A stretch of 64,000 nt of DNA, from contig NZ_JMLS01000024.1 in the NCBI RefSeq assembly GCF_000686845.1, positions 1-64,000 on the forward strand. The letters run 5' to 3'. The notes under the pieces were generated by a model, which was given only the letters and a program-made list of their open reading frames with translations, had not been told where the DNA came from and ran no database searches. This document shows, piece by piece, positions 19,501 to 27,794 of the stretch (position 1 is the first letter of the stretch; each line of letters begins with the position of its first letter). A program made the translations under genes and the position numbers. The stretch is from Paenibacillus sp. UNC451MF. Lineage in GTDB: Bacteria; Bacillota; Bacilli; Paenibacillales; NBRC-103111.

Positions 19501-20017
19501 CCACATAGACATTTTGAGTGACGGAAGGCATGTTAATGCTGCCTGTCCCCGTAAATTTGAAGCCTCCCACAGTAGCTCCGTCCATATAGCCGATGAAGCC
19601 CCCGTACATGATATTGTCATTTACGGTCATACCGCGGATTTCCTTGGAAATTCCACTTGCTGCAATCAACGTCCCTTTGAACGGTTTTGTCTGTGTTCCA
19701 ATCGGCACCCACAGGTAAGCAGATAAATCCAAGTCCTGACTGACCTCCAGAATTTTCCCGTTAAACCCGTTGATAGGTATCCCATTTCGGTTGACCCCGT
19801 CATTAACTAGCTTGGCGACGCCAGCCAGTTTAGCCGGCGTATCGATAGTATAAGTCCCGTATTCGGTAGCATTATCAAACCAGGCCGTATCCGCATGGCC
19901 CCCATCCGTCCAATGGCTTGTGCTTGCACTTGCATGGAAGGTCATTAGGCCTGCCAATAATGCTATAAATAATACAGCAAATCCAATCGCATAGATTGAT
20001 TTTTGCTTCATTGCCAT
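10511..20017 (-). CDS. Giant SLH-anchored GLUG-repeat surface protein (about 3168 aa)
   Basis: The start ATG (20017) has AAGGCGG 7 bases upstream; an in-frame GTG at 20023 is the alternative. A signal peptide ends ...TFHASAS. Residues about 45-1400, 1415-2200 and 2218-2660 are three modules. Each opens with a strand-turn block containing WVPIG or WVPF and FxGxL, followed by dozens of GLUG-type repeats of the form YAGGIIGYS / TGGLVGYTEG, which predict right-handed beta-solenoids. Next come two chitobiase-type C-terminal Ig-like domains (IYYTLNGSQPDQWS near 2800; IYYTTDGSTPTKNS near 2910) separated by a Gly linker (GKGGGGGGWFPP). Three SLH motifs and the start of a fourth end the chain (about 2990-3168). 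SLH binds wall polysaccharide, so this is an extracellular fibre or adhesin. Ligand unknown. Confidence 0.92.
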   Translation of the reverse strand: MAMKQKSIYAIGFAVLFIALLAGLMTFHASASTSHWTDGGHADTAWFDNATEYGTYTIDTPAKLAGVAKLVNDGVNRNGIPINGFNGKILEVSQDLDLSAYLWVPIGTQTKPFKGTLIAASGISKEIRGMTVNDNIMYGGFIGYMDGATVGGFKFTGTGSINMPSVTQNVYVGAAVGKMVNNSILYDITNDVSIKIDTSNQVTYVGGIVGQGEGTLSNLKNNAQITASGGDVYAGGVTGSVYGSGAKYVKIWNNGALNATSKANRNVYAGGIIGYSPVSVEMNQDNTIISNTGAVTAIGGLNNYAGGILGKANGLAKFSVNTSNSGAVSIAAPSASGSYAGGLAGSLGTANADVTFNNTGVVTNNGGTNVYTGGLVGYTEGIFSLEKSHVNSVSIAASGKDHVYTGGLIGYATGDFSFKGAAKNTGAIRVSGGALADKPDEAYTGGLIGYAENRALFENASLLAYENSGSITVSGGTGVYTGGIISNRAYARTGNGISNVSSAGDIKVDGISKLYTGGFIGFIPADSSDKTIANATFASDITVNAAASSSGGTVSTGGIVGYLTGGNANINNGSLKQTPAGIVDAAQTYKGGTITSTGGGASTYTGGIAGYVDGGVISDASVGNTKESHVRITSDGFIGGIAGNLKGTVNKATIQYVTATVQTADGFAGGIAGTAQGSIMGATVGDKGDHDSDSVKLAAANGIDRLTAGGIIGRNEGPLTVNDTLVTQIGLLSEAGRTSYNLGAVAGTLTAEAQIGAVGAPVQVKQLEIDVKADNSSVGGAIGINRTPQAFLDIEGVKILVPANAGKIGGAVGVQDTTQENTTNDGSAITAKDITVTAQGNTLEIGGLYGENQKNTPKSNALNVQVNASGTANQVGGIAGKNRGAITNVQADNHQLEVSGEAGEVGGIVGRSEAPDGSASPASISSAWVHAGEATLIQATGGNASIGGIAGYVQNTEIKDVAVDAKLPDYATISVKGANASAGGLAGKIENSKIIGDEVKINANNLFITSATTAESSYFGGIAGYSSKSRIEKIASGSVSLVIGSPNSLVGGMTGYNLSTETTSVILNNNTAALSIKVTPTATSSIIGGIVGINDRRAGDPSSDPGKAVSTIQNSRIVGSILVNAEASVTGGMVGENRSLIANNSISDKISITSDGNSGIVGGLAGRNMESGTLYYTYSNANLIIEGENTLAGGLVGENLGQVTASYVDIAITGNAHGIEGSSVYLGGLAGRNSGAIDKSYSVSKVTANGSYSIVGGLAGEHAAGTITNSYAAKEVIANADHSFAGGLLGRITNGTVTTAYSAGKVTAGDGSYAGGFAGRYDNTNKELLYKAYYVKDVDNDINGDLPDFADGSFLWLNAHARLSTILAATLKDRNYFPGLSGWDFDSTWRYGSLDAEYKYPELIRIANGGGETGGGSDVNANINWYVRDTFAINFEVKSEAELAGLAAIVNGTIPGVPKFSFEGRTIKVMSPIHIQSKQWVPIGINEDSAFQGNFKGNNHLIDGLTLTSTSSYSGLFGVIGQKAIVENIKLEPLSLTGQQFTGVLAGVNKGTVSHISIKLTGGAKISGATVGSLIGKNTGTVATADVSLEGGSRIEATGTNPVAGGLIGDNAFAVNPNVFTFKVTDSSIGSSASNATIGGLIGRQNGDVSGLSMDIASRISTTGTGSIVGGLIGQHVTGKAENIHLAFTEGKLEALGAESTLGGITGQSGSDNPINHTVITAGNTIQHMVGNGVVGGIVGTKEGKGSNFFDLDEVKVDNVMLASSETSEQAILGGVAGKLANTAVRQASVSGSLKAAGDRVTVGGIAGQADDSILYMVDVKSDIDSASRSGEAIVGGVAGLISSKDVNQSFDFSKLAPLYKGIYNANVSAKSIKATGVDNGADMYVGGIAGKNKAASIYHSVTTPAIAVSGGKTADVGGVAGFSSGIIVSTSAHNSIAADSSRVYHVGGFVGRAAGGEIHYSNAAATAGEKIVIASAVTKPGMTPATHVGGFVGMSDNTRFADSFADIPVQVVCDNQDNTIYAGGFAGSLGDADPAGAGAIQRAYAKGVVDVQGITGAYSGGFAGSVDHYEITEAYATGDVVNTGFDTRTGGFAGVVERSAMVKKAYALQSKVETNGVNHATRSYTGGFAGYNDGIIESAYTGTENIKMNVTGANAFKGALIGYNFRDGKVTLSSYLGSLAPFGRSLGTVEAAKAEDDMTSAYGFGKWNFEMDASFLSLNGEGEIVIQNVKQLNGVVTLYNDVNLNYYRLFNRAADVKPSLNKLSLGADISIGDTSWVPFAAFHGELDGKGKSIKGLQGRASGTSAYGFTAENYGKIVNVSFADANLTAGANTGIVAGINHSGAIISGITVSGSVKGDDYTGGITGKNEGAISNVILQSLNVSGADYTGGVAGSNENMISKVTMHDLTVQGANNTGGLTGENKGGLSSVSIQGLTVNGTDFTGGATGNNGGTISDASIQSLTLNGANHIGGLTGANSGSAEQVVVNGTIDAAGSVLGGIAGSNEGKISKAYSRGIIHPKNAGQEALVGGIAGVNGKAGDIRESFSFADISVTSDQATAGGIVGLNQGLIGNTYYSGRVQAKATTKAWAGGIAGHASEGVISDSMNYGEVIAAVGGKIVLGKTFFGGIVGQKEAAAMIKNTAFNKQMLKSDTAYYNANGNRAAGVEGEAAGLLAKDFVQGTLPVSLNTGIWKAAKGFYPQLAAFNGNGASKLSAAAIILGDKDVIHNIKSEFELTQDGELAWTADPREISINSASGSLKGSMNLAGKAILRATVNGDSRELTVNMPVPAFAETAQKPKAITGDNPFNTKTSVALAADEANGIIYYTLNGSQPDQWSQVYTAPIVLTNTTTIKAITMADEKESSEVFSAIWTKQEPEPSRGKGGGGGGWFPPVVSEPAVIAYIGEKAVQTDDLASVTVAKNSKVTLKAPEGQIIYYTTDGSTPTKNSLRYTGELLITRNMTIKMITDQNDQVVTIHYQVENAKFDLKSDVSQMKYISGYENNEFRPDNSLSRYEITDMLAPLLNREDVTVGNLLRDVDSGKQNQIAFFASAGIIDGYPDNTFGGEKGLTRAEFVVVMSRVLKLDINQTGDASLSDVSGHWSEKYINAFTKAGYVEGFPDGTFKPDSEITRAQAVVLINRIIGIKKQDLPEKFSDLPPAHWAFRDIMAAMK

Positions 20018-20039
20018 GTTCACACCGCCTTAGTTTGGT

Positions 20040-20090
20040 AAAAATCCGAAGAGCTACCGGCAAACGTCCTATAGACTTGTGCCGGTAGCT
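20040..20090 (-). promoter_or_regulatory. Hairpin between the 2549-aa and 3168-aa genes
   Basis: On the minus strand AGCTACCGGC (20081-20090) pairs perfectly with GCCGGTAGCT (20052-20061). A run of five T begins seven bases after the stem. It could be a leaky terminator or an mRNA-stabilising structure that sets the ratio of the two proteins. Confidence 0.5.
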
Positions 20091-20095
20091 TTCGT

Positions 20096-23000
20096 TTATT
20101 TGTTGCTAGAGATCCATGAGTCAAGTCTTATTGCAATAGCTGCTGCTTGAGCCCTTGTCAGATCGTCCAGCGGATTCACTTTATTGTTATCTCCTTCAAT
20201 AATTCCGTTCTTAATGCAGAGTGCAGCCGGTATTTTCGCCCATTCTGGGACATTCGCTGCGTCTGAGAACGTGCTAAGCAGCTTGTCGGCTTCCTCTTCA
20301 GATAAATCTTCGACAAGTCCAAGCGCTTTAAGCAATCTTCCCGCCATCGTCATGGCTTCGATTCTCGACATCGTCTCCTGAGGAGCGAAGGAACCATCTG
20401 CTAGTCCGTTCACAATACCCATTTGTGCTGCAACTGACACACTCCTGTCGAACCAATCATCTACGCTGACATCTGTGAACGCAGCCTGCCCGTTCCTATT
20501 CATCATCCCTGCAACCCGAAGCAAAATCGTCGGATATTCGGCACGCGTAATATGACTTTCCGGCTCAAAGCGGTTCGTATCCTTGCCAAGTACAAACAGC
20601 TTGGAAGCAGCTTGACTGATACTAGCCTTGCCCCAATAGGTATCCTCTACATCTCCGAACGCTTTCTCGTTTCGTAAAAATGCCAGATTGCCGTCTCCCG
20701 TCAATTGAGCATCGATGTACGCTGCATCGCCAGATGCATTTATCTTCCATGGCAGCGGTGTCCAAGCTCCTTCCGGATTTTTCAGCACAACCGCTGTAAG
20801 CTGTCCAGGTTCAAGTGCCCCCGGCATCGGCACTCGCAATGACGCATAGGAATTCCAGCTAGTCGCCGGAATATTAGTCTTGATGGATACGCCTTGACCT
20901 GCTACCAATAAGGTAGAATCCAGACTATCCGCAATGCTTCCGAGAGAGTCGAGGACATAGCTCTCATTCGGGAAAATATTTACTTCCAAGTTCCCTTTCA
21001 GACCCGCGAGCTGTTTAGGTGTCAGCGTCAGTTGGGCCAAAGGAACATTGATGACGATATTTTTTTGTTTGCTGATAGCCAGCTGAACAACATCCGTATC
21101 TACCCGGAACGTATATCCTCTTACTGTATTATCCAGAGAAGTGATTACGATGTCTCCACTACCTGCAGCGTCCACACTTTTCGCTGTAATGCCGGCTACA
21201 AGTACGTTGTCCTGCTTATCGGCGTTAATACGCTGCTGGTTGATGGTTACTTCTGACGTTTCGACCGGGATGCCGCCGCCACCAGCACCGCCTCCTCCTC
21301 CGCCGCCTCCACTTCCTTTGGAAGAACGGAATACGTTAGCAGAGAGTTTGCCTGTCGAGGCTACAGCCAGCTTGCCCGAAGAGGTTCTTTTAGCCACAAT
21401 GACGTCATCACCGGATTCGGCCTTAACATTCCCATCCTGAGGCAGGAAGCTCCACTCACTTAAATTTTGACCCAGCGTTGGAAGCGCCAATGCAGTACCT
21501 TTCTTAAACACTTTGTACACAAGTTGATATCCAAGCATTTCACCGGCATCGGTCACAGTCACCTTAGTTCTACTGCTGTCGTTCGCTATAGCTGAAGTGG
21601 CTGCTGTGATAATACCGAGCTCAGTCGGCGTTGGAACCTCTACAGTAGCAGCCGCCATCGCTTGCAGCGTGACCCCTTCAGAAGCCTGATAGCTTGCCTG
21701 GACAAGACTTGCTCCCGTTGATAGTGCTGTAATCGTTCCGTCTTCGCTCAGATCGACCGCATCACCTGACAGGATAGAGTAGCTGACTTGTCCTGGAGCG
21801 GCAACCTCCTTGAACTTCGGCTTGCCTTGAGCGTCTTTGCCGTCAGATACTCGGAGAAATGCCTCCAGCTTCTGGCTGTCCCCTCGCTTCATGACCGGGA
21901 CCTGACGAATCACAAGACCAGCGGGTACGTTATACCGATCGTTCGTAATCTCAACAACAGCCGTGTTTTCATTACCTGCTCCGTCCCCGGCTTTAACAGT
22001 GAGACCTACGGTCGGATCGTTCGATTCCACAGCAACTTCTCCAGAGAATCGCCCGTTATCCTCCACTTTCAGAGCTGTCTCTTTACCATTCCCGATCACC
22101 TTAACAACAGCATCGTTCGAGCTTCGACCCGAAAAATGGATTTTCCCGCCATCGGTCCTTGCACCCGTTAATGGCTCATCCAGATATAATATCGGAGCAA
22201 TCGTATCTACGGTCAGGTACAGCATCTTGACCTTGCTATCCTTCGTTTTCGTATTGGTTGCTACCAATTCAATTGCGTAAGTACCGTCCGTCGTGAGCGG
22301 TTTAAGCTGAAGCACGCCATGGCTTCCGCTGCCGTCATTATCGAGCGTAACTTGGCCAATCGATTGATTGTCGTAGAAGGCTTCTACTTTCACATCCAAT
22401 TGATCCGAGAACAGCTCCATGCTCTGCTGTGCGATATTGTTGGTTAGCCAATCGATTTTTGGCTGAGGCTTTTGCAGCAGCTCCTTGCTTTGCTGAAGGT
22501 CAGGCTTCGCAGGCACAGGAAGCAGCTTGCTCACGCTATCCGTTCGGTTTGCATAATGGTAGTTCTCGTTTTTATCCACTTCCTTAGAAGGCTTGACAAC
22601 AGACGAAACGCCTATCGTATACTCCTGCCCAACCTGCAATCCGACATACTTCACTTTGGCCGGATCAACGGCCTTCGAGTTAAGGCTCTTCGGATCAGTA
22701 TCCGGCGCCGATGTCGTTGTAGCAGTCCAGCCTCCAAGTAAAATGCCCTCGTATTTGCCGGTTGCAGAGTTCCAGTGACCCGCTAGTTCCTTTTCCGTGA
22801 ACATCAGCTCGCCGAAATTCGTATAAGGCTTCAGCTTGCCTCCCTGCTCCTGCATTGCATTGATGACATAGCTGTGTTCAAAGTTTTTCAAGTTGTCTTT
22901 CTTCGGCGCTGGCTTGAAGGATAGTTCGAAGTATCCGTTCCCTGCCGGCTCTATAGTCACGTCATTGACTGCCTGCGGAGCTAGACGATCAATGATTTCG

Positions 23001-26000
23001 AATTGCTCCGCCGAGGTTTGGGTACCGAAGGTGGAATCGGACTTGAGCTCTGCCCGCAAATAATAGCTGCCCTGCTGCATCAGTCCGGTAATATCCTGAA
23101 CATCCTCTTCGCCTACACCGTCCTCATTCAGTGATACTTGAGTTACGTCAATGGCTTTACTGCCTGTAGTCGTTTTCCCGTTGACTCCGCCACTCTCGTT
23201 AACCGGAACATTTTTGGCAATCAGAATACCCGGATCGCCCGGTTCGAGCACTTCCTTGCCATTCTCAAGCTTTGCCGTATCCGCACTTACTGGATCTTTG
23301 GTCAAATACAGATTGACCGTATCTCCCGATTTCGCATTCTCTACGGCCCAATTTGCCGTGAACTTGTTCGTGCTGCTGCTATCTTTAGTCAAGCTGACAT
23401 TCTTCAACTGTGGTAATGTCGGAATGTTAAGCAGTCTGGTCTGTACCGCCGACTCGGAGGTAAGGGTCCATATGCCACTGCCAGAAATCCGTTCCTGTGG
23501 AAGAACGATATATGCCTTCCGATGATCCACCTTATCGCTCGAGGTTGCAGCCGAGATGTACTGCGTAAAAGCTGTCGCTCCCGGTTTCTTATTATCGTTG
23601 TCAAATACGATCGGATAAGGTTGTCCTGCCGCATCCTTAAGCGTAAGGTTCGGTATTTCCTTATCCAAGTACTCTACTTCAATAATTGCGTTGCCGGATA
23701 CACCATTCATCGGTATTTCATGCACACGCCCACTGTTTTTCACTGTAATGCCACCGATACCGATGTTCATCGCACCGTTATCCAGCACTTTAACTCCCTC
23801 AGCTACGTCACGATAAACAATCTCTTGAGTTTCTTTTTCCGCCTCTATCCAGGACGTGGCAACCGTCTTCACCCCTTGCCCGATGACGAGCAGACGTGGA
23901 CCACGATTAGGATCATTAATTAACACATGAGTAAATCCGTCAGGAAGCTGCTCGCTTGAGGTGCCGAACTCGACCCCGCCGCCCCAGTAATAAGTAACAC
24001 CGAGGGAAATGAACAGAATCCCCACGCTTCCCCAGACCTTGTCGTTGTTAACCCCGAAAAATACGCTGGCCAGCGGCAATCCACCGACAACAGGCACATC
24101 TTCAGGAATCTGAACCTTGGCGCCGATATATCCTTCAAAGTCGGTCCGGTGCTTCTCCAGATTTTGTCCTACAAACACTCCGACTTTACCTACGATGACA
24201 TTCCAGCCGCCTATGTCGACTTCCGCCTGCATACGTACGAACCATGGAGTTACCCATTGGGCTTCAATCAGAGCCTGCGTCAGCATGTTGATTAAATCAT
24301 CTTCCTCAGGATCACCTTTTGGGGAGAAATCCAGTTTCCCCTGCAATGCTATTCCCGTCCGCTTCAGAGTAAGATCGATATCGCCAAAGAAGTAAGCGGG
24401 CGCAATACCGAACCTTAGGCTGACTCCAGCCTCTATTACAAGCGGAAACGGATCATCCTTGGTGCCTCCGGCTATCGTATCTGCCAGCTCACGAACCGCT
24501 CCCCGCACACCTGTTAAATAAGTGGCACCGGTAATCAGCACCCCGGGGTTTTTAAGTGAGGCACTAAATCCCAACACATCCGGTAAAATCCGACCGTCAT
24601 CTACTTTTTTGAAAGCAATTTCCACACCAACTTCGGTCATGCTCTTTAACTGGGCATCGAATTTTAACCCGTAGGTGTTGGAAACACCATCAACCTGCTG
24701 CACATAGTGGATGATGTCGATTTCACCGCTCGGCTTCTTTGGACCTTCCGGATCCTCTTTAGCATCTTCCTTGCCTTTGTTCTTCGGTTCGAATAAGCCT
24801 AATTCTTCGTTAAGATCGAATTTCAATCCGGCTTCGATACCTACGAAGCCTTTATCGTTAAATTGGACGTTACGCACTTCAGCGTTCAGCACCTTAAGCG
24901 AAACCGTGCCCCCGAAGGAAACACCGCCAGGTCTTAAAATAAAATCGTTAAATGAGATACCGAAGCCGGAAAATGTAAAGTTCGGCACGGCAAACAAGCT
25001 GTGCTTGTTGAAATAAACGAGCTGGACCATAACTTGGCGCAGCGGATTCAGTCTGTCTCCAAGCGCTCCTGAAGCCCATTTCAAGCTACCGTTTAAGCTG
25101 TCGTCCTCTTCATTTCCTTCTTTCTCTGGAAATTCCGCTTGTGGAATGGTATATCCTTCTCCCAATGTTTTCTCAAAACCATTGAAGAAATCTAACGTCC
25201 ATTCTCCTCTGTGAAATACAAAGCCACTGCTGGCTACGCTAAGTGTTCCATCCCCTTTTACAGAAAGCGTGTCAAAGAATGGCATGCTATCGTAGCCGTT
25301 CACCTTCGACTTGGCACCGAAAATGTCCAGTTTGCCCCGGACAAATACCATATCTTTGCCTCGATATGACACGGCTCCGTTAATAATGGCCGGTTCGGTT
25401 TTCGTATCCACGACCACTTGTATATCATCGCCAGAGCCTGCTTGCTTGATCATCCCGCGAATGTCTACAAGCTTCTCCCGATCTTCATCTTCAAAAAATT
25501 CTTCCATCTCTTCTTCCGATTCGAACAAAGCGTATTGGTACGCAGGTACTTCCTTCAAAGCCTCGTCATCCAAAAATTCTGCAAGTTCGAACTCAGGGTC
25601 CAAAGCCTTACTTGCTATGCCAAAAAAAGCTTTGGTCTGTTTGAAAATGGTTACCGCACTGTATAAATCGGCTCCTTCTTTGAAAGGTTCTCCCGGGAAT
25701 GCGCTGTTGATATCCTCCAGCAGCTGTCCGCTCAAAGATGGCGTGACATGGCTTAAATCGACCGTTTGCTTGTAAACAGCCATCAGTTTAGCTTCTCTGA
25801 TTCGATTGATCTCGTTATCCGTGACGGCAAAGGTTTGGTTCGTCGTAATATCGTACATCGCAGCGATTTCCGTATCGCCGCCGGTGTCCCCTTTGTAATC
25901 AATTTCGACCTGATATTCACCTAAAGGCAGCTCAGGTCCAAGGCCGGCCTGAATCACCTTCCCTTTGTCATCAACCAAGTCTCCGCCTCGATACGTAATG

Positions 26001-27745
26001 CGCATATCTCCAGAGAATCCGTCATCTGTCGGCTGCAAAATAACCGAGCTTTTGACCGGCACTTTATACCGTTTGCCCGTTACCTTCTCCTTAAGATACA
26101 GATCGAAGTTAGGCCCACTCGTATCGCTCCCCGGATTGTAAGCATCGATATTCGTCATATTTACCGTAATGTATTTCACATCACCGCTGTACGCTTCTTT
26201 TGGTGATAGGCCATAAGCATACGTAGGCACTGCATTGCCGATGGCCGGCAATAGAATAAAGTTGGATTTATTCGACTCGTATTGAGCTTTTAACCCGTCA
26301 TCCGTCTGCCCTTCAAGCTTGACTTGGGTTTCCGGACTTCTTACGGTCATCATGTATTGCTTGGTCGTCGGCCAAGGTCTTCCCTTAGCCTGCACTTTAA
26401 ACGAGGCCGTTACCGTATCACCCGGTTTATATTTTGGAATAATGCCTTTCTCCGCCTCTTCCGGCGTCGCTGTCTTTCTGAACTCCAGTTTTTTGCTTCG
26501 ATATCCTTCGGTTAGAGCCTTGCCGCTCGCGTCGCGCACAATCTTGCCTTGTTCATCCAGCTTGACGAAGCTAAGTCCACTGTCCAAAGTCAGCTCGACT
26601 TCGATTTTGGACTGCTCCATATTGAACATAGCGAGGTTTTCCACCTCGGCGTTCATATCGAAGATACCTTCGCCCGCATAATTGCTGTTATCGCTTAATG
26701 TTGCCAGCTGCTGTGGCGTATCGAGAAACCGAATAGAGAATACTTTATCCGGCTCAATGATTTCACCTAAGCCATAAACCGTTTCAAAAGTTTGAATGGC
26801 CTCGTTCGCGAGAGGCTTCGGCTGCCAATAGAAGGCAACAGCAGAATCCTTCGTTCCGTAATCATTCGTATCTCTCGTGAAATCAAGATTAGGATTCGGC
26901 GTATAGTCCCATTTCGTATTCGCAAGGCCGTTCCAATGCCCCACGATCATTTCATCCACGATGTTAATGTTCTTTTCCGCGAAGTTATTGAATCCATAAG
27001 CCATCACATTGGTTGCTTGCGGGTTTGTCTGGTCGAGCTTGTCCCTCATAACCCAATATGGCGGTAATTTATATAACGGTCTATCCTCTTCCGAGATGCT
27101 CGGATCATTCTCGGGATCATGAACCAGCTTTCTCTCTACCATAAGAGGAACCTTGTAAGCTGTTCCGATCTGGAACTCGGGCCCGTCATTTCCCCCGACC
27201 ATCGTATCCAGCAGCATACGGGAGCCAAGCTCTACCTGAGCACCGCTTCGGTTGACTACCTCATAGCGGATATTGACATTTCCGACGTTTTTCTTATCCG
27301 ATTTGTCACTATATAGCATTAAGATTTGCTTAATCTCAACGCTCTTGATTCTCCAAATCGTTTCGATTTGCCTTGTCCCATTCGTGTTCTCGACAATTCG
27401 AGGCGGAGTGACTTCAGAGAAAAAATCAGCCCCAAACTTGTACGGATTACCAAAAATATAATCGGTCCCGTCGATCCGAAAAGTCGTAAAGGAAGTTTCC
27501 GGATCATCGCCACGGAACATCATATTAACGTTATCATCTTTTTTCCGTATTGGCTGCCCTTCTATCGTTCTTATGCCGTACCGCCCAGTGCCATTGTCGA
27601 CCGTGATTTTAATAAAATCATTTTGCAGCACCGTCACCTTGGGAGCGCTGAGCTCCGCCGCAAGAACAGACGCAACTTGGGCATTCGAGCCCATGACGAA
27701 TATAAGTACAAACAAAAATACAAGCGTCCTTTTGACAAGCTTCAA
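20096..27745 (-). CDS. Giant SLH-anchored multidomain surface protein (2549 aa)
   Basis: The start is TTG (27743-27745) with AGGAGG 8 bases upstream. A signal peptide ends near VASVLAAEL. Residues about 35-340 form an unrecognised beta-rich domain. Residues about 895-1270 are a long run of amphipathic strands (for example GGVSFGGTVSLKVLNAEV and GDIDLTLKRTGIALQGKLDF). Residues about 1480-2140 are fibronectin/Ig-like segments, including the Ig pattern TIAPILYLDEPLTGARTDGG. A Gly-rich linker lies at about 2141-2155. Three SLH motifs fill about 2361-2549 (FGDVEDTYWG..., FTDVSVDDWF..., FSDAANVPEW...). It is exported and bound to the cell wall. It is the second of three giant genes in the operon, flanked by intergenic hairpins. 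No enzymatic motif was seen. Confidence 0.9.
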   Translation of the reverse strand: MKLVKRTLVFLFVLIFVMGSNAQVASVLAAELSAPKVTVLQNDFIKITVDNGTGRYGIRTIEGQPIRKKDDNVNMMFRGDDPETSFTTFRIDGTDYIFGNPYKFGADFFSEVTPPRIVENTNGTRQIETIWRIKSVEIKQILMLYSDKSDKKNVGNVNIRYEVVNRSGAQVELGSRMLLDTMVGGNDGPEFQIGTAYKVPLMVERKLVHDPENDPSISEEDRPLYKLPPYWVMRDKLDQTNPQATNVMAYGFNNFAEKNINIVDEMIVGHWNGLANTKWDYTPNPNLDFTRDTNDYGTKDSAVAFYWQPKPLANEAIQTFETVYGLGEIIEPDKVFSIRFLDTPQQLATLSDNSNYAGEGIFDMNAEVENLAMFNMEQSKIEVELTLDSGLSFVKLDEQGKIVRDASGKALTEGYRSKKLEFRKTATPEEAEKGIIPKYKPGDTVTASFKVQAKGRPWPTTKQYMMTVRSPETQVKLEGQTDDGLKAQYESNKSNFILLPAIGNAVPTYAYGLSPKEAYSGDVKYITVNMTNIDAYNPGSDTSGPNFDLYLKEKVTGKRYKVPVKSSVILQPTDDGFSGDMRITYRGGDLVDDKGKVIQAGLGPELPLGEYQVEIDYKGDTGGDTEIAAMYDITTNQTFAVTDNEINRIREAKLMAVYKQTVDLSHVTPSLSGQLLEDINSAFPGEPFKEGADLYSAVTIFKQTKAFFGIASKALDPEFELAEFLDDEALKEVPAYQYALFESEEEMEEFFEDEDREKLVDIRGMIKQAGSGDDIQVVVDTKTEPAIINGAVSYRGKDMVFVRGKLDIFGAKSKVNGYDSMPFFDTLSVKGDGTLSVASSGFVFHRGEWTLDFFNGFEKTLGEGYTIPQAEFPEKEGNEEDDSLNGSLKWASGALGDRLNPLRQVMVQLVYFNKHSLFAVPNFTFSGFGISFNDFILRPGGVSFGGTVSLKVLNAEVRNVQFNDKGFVGIEAGLKFDLNEELGLFEPKNKGKEDAKEDPEGPKKPSGEIDIIHYVQQVDGVSNTYGLKFDAQLKSMTEVGVEIAFKKVDDGRILPDVLGFSASLKNPGVLITGATYLTGVRGAVRELADTIAGGTKDDPFPLVIEAGVSLRFGIAPAYFFGDIDLTLKRTGIALQGKLDFSPKGDPEEDDLINMLTQALIEAQWVTPWFVRMQAEVDIGGWNVIVGKVGVFVGQNLEKHRTDFEGYIGAKVQIPEDVPVVGGLPLASVFFGVNNDKVWGSVGILFISLGVTYYWGGGVEFGTSSEQLPDGFTHVLINDPNRGPRLLVIGQGVKTVATSWIEAEKETQEIVYRDVAEGVKVLDNGAMNIGIGGITVKNSGRVHEIPMNGVSGNAIIEVEYLDKEIPNLTLKDAAGQPYPIVFDNDNKKPGATAFTQYISAATSSDKVDHRKAYIVLPQERISGSGIWTLTSESAVQTRLLNIPTLPQLKNVSLTKDSSSTNKFTANWAVENAKSGDTVNLYLTKDPVSADTAKLENGKEVLEPGDPGILIAKNVPVNESGGVNGKTTTGSKAIDVTQVSLNEDGVGEEDVQDITGLMQQGSYYLRAELKSDSTFGTQTSAEQFEIIDRLAPQAVNDVTIEPAGNGYFELSFKPAPKKDNLKNFEHSYVINAMQEQGGKLKPYTNFGELMFTEKELAGHWNSATGKYEGILLGGWTATTTSAPDTDPKSLNSKAVDPAKVKYVGLQVGQEYTIGVSSVVKPSKEVDKNENYHYANRTDSVSKLLPVPAKPDLQQSKELLQKPQPKIDWLTNNIAQQSMELFSDQLDVKVEAFYDNQSIGQVTLDNDGSGSHGVLQLKPLTTDGTYAIELVATNTKTKDSKVKMLYLTVDTIAPILYLDEPLTGARTDGGKIHFSGRSSNDAVVKVIGNGKETALKVEDNGRFSGEVAVESNDPTVGLTVKAGDGAGNENTAVVEITNDRYNVPAGLVIRQVPVMKRGDSQKLEAFLRVSDGKDAQGKPKFKEVAAPGQVSYSILSGDAVDLSEDGTITALSTGASLVQASYQASEGVTLQAMAAATVEVPTPTELGIITAATSAIANDSSRTKVTVTDAGEMLGYQLVYKVFKKGTALALPTLGQNLSEWSFLPQDGNVKAESGDDVIVAKRTSSGKLAVASTGKLSANVFRSSKGSGGGGGGGGAGGGGIPVETSEVTINQQRINADKQDNVLVAGITAKSVDAAGSGDIVITSLDNTVRGYTFRVDTDVVQLAISKQKNIVINVPLAQLTLTPKQLAGLKGNLEVNIFPNESYVLDSLGSIADSLDSTLLVAGQGVSIKTNIPATSWNSYASLRVPMPGALEPGQLTAVVLKNPEGAWTPLPWKINASGDAAYIDAQLTGDGNLAFLRNEKAFGDVEDTYWGKASISQAASKLFVLGKDTNRFEPESHITRAEYPTILLRVAGMMNRNGQAAFTDVSVDDWFDRSVSVAAQMGIVNGLADGSFAPQETMSRIEAMTMAGRLLKALGLVEDLSEEEADKLLSTFSDAANVPEWAKIPAALCIKNGIIEGDNNKVNPLDDLTRAQAAAIAIRLDSWISSNK

Positions 27746-27794
27746 TTAAACTGCCTCCTATCCTGAAACCGTATTGCCATCATTTCCTTAATAA

